This document shows, in pieces, positions 32,243 through 32,542 of a DNA stretch of 32,542 nucleotides. Location of the stretch: assembly GCA_020431915.1 (NCBI GenBank), contig JAGQHJ010000022.1:1-32542 (forward strand). The letters are read 5' to 3'. Position 1 is the stretch's first letter. Each line of letters opens with the position of its first letter. The DNA comes from Cyanobacteria bacterium HKST-UBA04 (lineage in GTDB: Bacteria; Cyanobacteriota; Vampirovibrionia; Vampirovibrionales; JAGQHJ01). A program made the position numbers and the translations under genes. The notes under the pieces were generated by a model. That model was not told the origin of the DNA and did no database searches. It saw only the letters and a program-made list of their open reading frames with translations.

Positions 32243-32542
32243 ATGGTTAATGTTGTTCAAACCAACACCAACAACGTGCTTAACGTCGATGGAAACGGCA
32301 ATATTACCGGTACACCCGGTGTTATTCGGCCGTCTTTGCCCGACGACTTTGGTATCACCCTCAATGCCATTGACGCCAACCCTGTAGCCGGTATTGTTAA
32401 TGCCGCTGCACCGGCCATTAACCCTTTAGACTTGTTTGAAATCGACCTGTCGCTGGTCGATGCCGCCAACCCCGGCACGTTTCCCTTTGAGGGTGTGGAC
32501 GGGGTGGCCTATGACGATCCGCACTTCGTGACCACCAAGAAC
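32243..32542 (+). CDS. Unknown protein, N-terminal 100 residues only
   Basis: An ATG frame stays open to the window edge. The visible protein is rich in Asn, Asp, Val, Pro and Gly, with an early LNVDGNGNITG stretch that looks like beta-rich surface or repeat proteins, and no charged clusters. There is no classical N-terminal signal peptide. GAGAAGG lies about 15 bases before the ATG. Codon use matches that of the neighbours. The family cannot be judged without the remainder. Confidence 0.65.
   Translation, partial: MVNVVQTNTNNVLNVDGNGNITGTPGVIRPSLPDDFGITLNAIDANPVAGIVNAAAPAINPLDLFEIDLSLVDAANPGTFPFEGVDGVAYDDPHFVTTKN

Noticed and set aside
31842..32478. Three short minus-strand frames upstream of dnaK
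   Set aside because: None has a ribosome site; the last is antisense to the better supported frame beginning at 32243.

Overview
The window is GC-rich, densely packed chromosomal DNA from a Gram-negative-type bacterium. It encodes a meso-diaminopimelate type peptidoglycan pathway (MurE with a DNPR motif), a predicted outer-membrane beta-barrel protein, a lipoprotein and several exported proteins. The murC-murB-ddl-ftsQ order, together with many short Ala/Ser/Pro-rich unknown proteins, would fit a non-photosynthetic relative of Cyanobacteria (Vampirovibrionia/Melainabacteria), but several other phyla share that order. The assignment is inference only. No tRNA, rRNA, CRISPR array, insertion sequence or prophage was seen.

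Layout. 1-2.6 kb: the N-terminal part of mnmA (minus strand, cut by the window edge), a CheR-like methyltransferase and an AT-rich 85-residue unknown closed by a strong terminator. 2.7-7.8 kb: a Kelch-propeller lipoprotein, an APC-family amino-acid permease and two unknown proteins separated by long non-coding stretches. 7.8-12.5 kb: uvrA, divergent from a coiled-coil unknown, then a small minus-strand gene with a near-consensus promoter overlapped by a palindrome. 12.7-15.1 kb: pgi, a small unknown and a free-standing GAF protein. 15.4-19.5 kb: a cysteine-rich exported protein, a bacterioferritin-like protein, a two-helix membrane protein, a DUF2490-like outer-membrane protein, an unknown and dps. 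19.8-20.6 kb: a trypsin-like periplasmic protease without a PDZ domain.

21.0-29.7 kb is the main functional unit, a division and cell-wall cluster on the plus strand: ftsL-like, ftsI, murE, murC, murB, ddl, ftsQ. MurB, MurC and MurE carry the precursor through to the UDP-MurNAc-tripeptide, Ddl makes the D-Ala-D-Ala dipeptide, FtsI cross-links septal wall, and FtsL and FtsQ are divisome scaffold proteins. murC/murB, murB/ddl and ddl/ftsQ overlap by 4-8 bases, implying translational coupling. mraY, murD, ftsW, murG, ftsA and ftsZ are absent from the cluster. A bidirectional terminator separates ftsQ from the convergent dnaK. The window ends in the start of an unknown plus-strand gene.

I found no convincing undescribed multi-gene system. 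The most interesting signals are regulatory: a palindrome family (TTAC-N7-GTAA) in two divergent intergenic regions, an operator-like palindrome on a strong promoter of a 71-codon gene, AT-rich repeated elements, and orphan terminators hinting at small RNAs or leader attenuation. A UvrA lacking half of its first zinc site is the main protein oddity.
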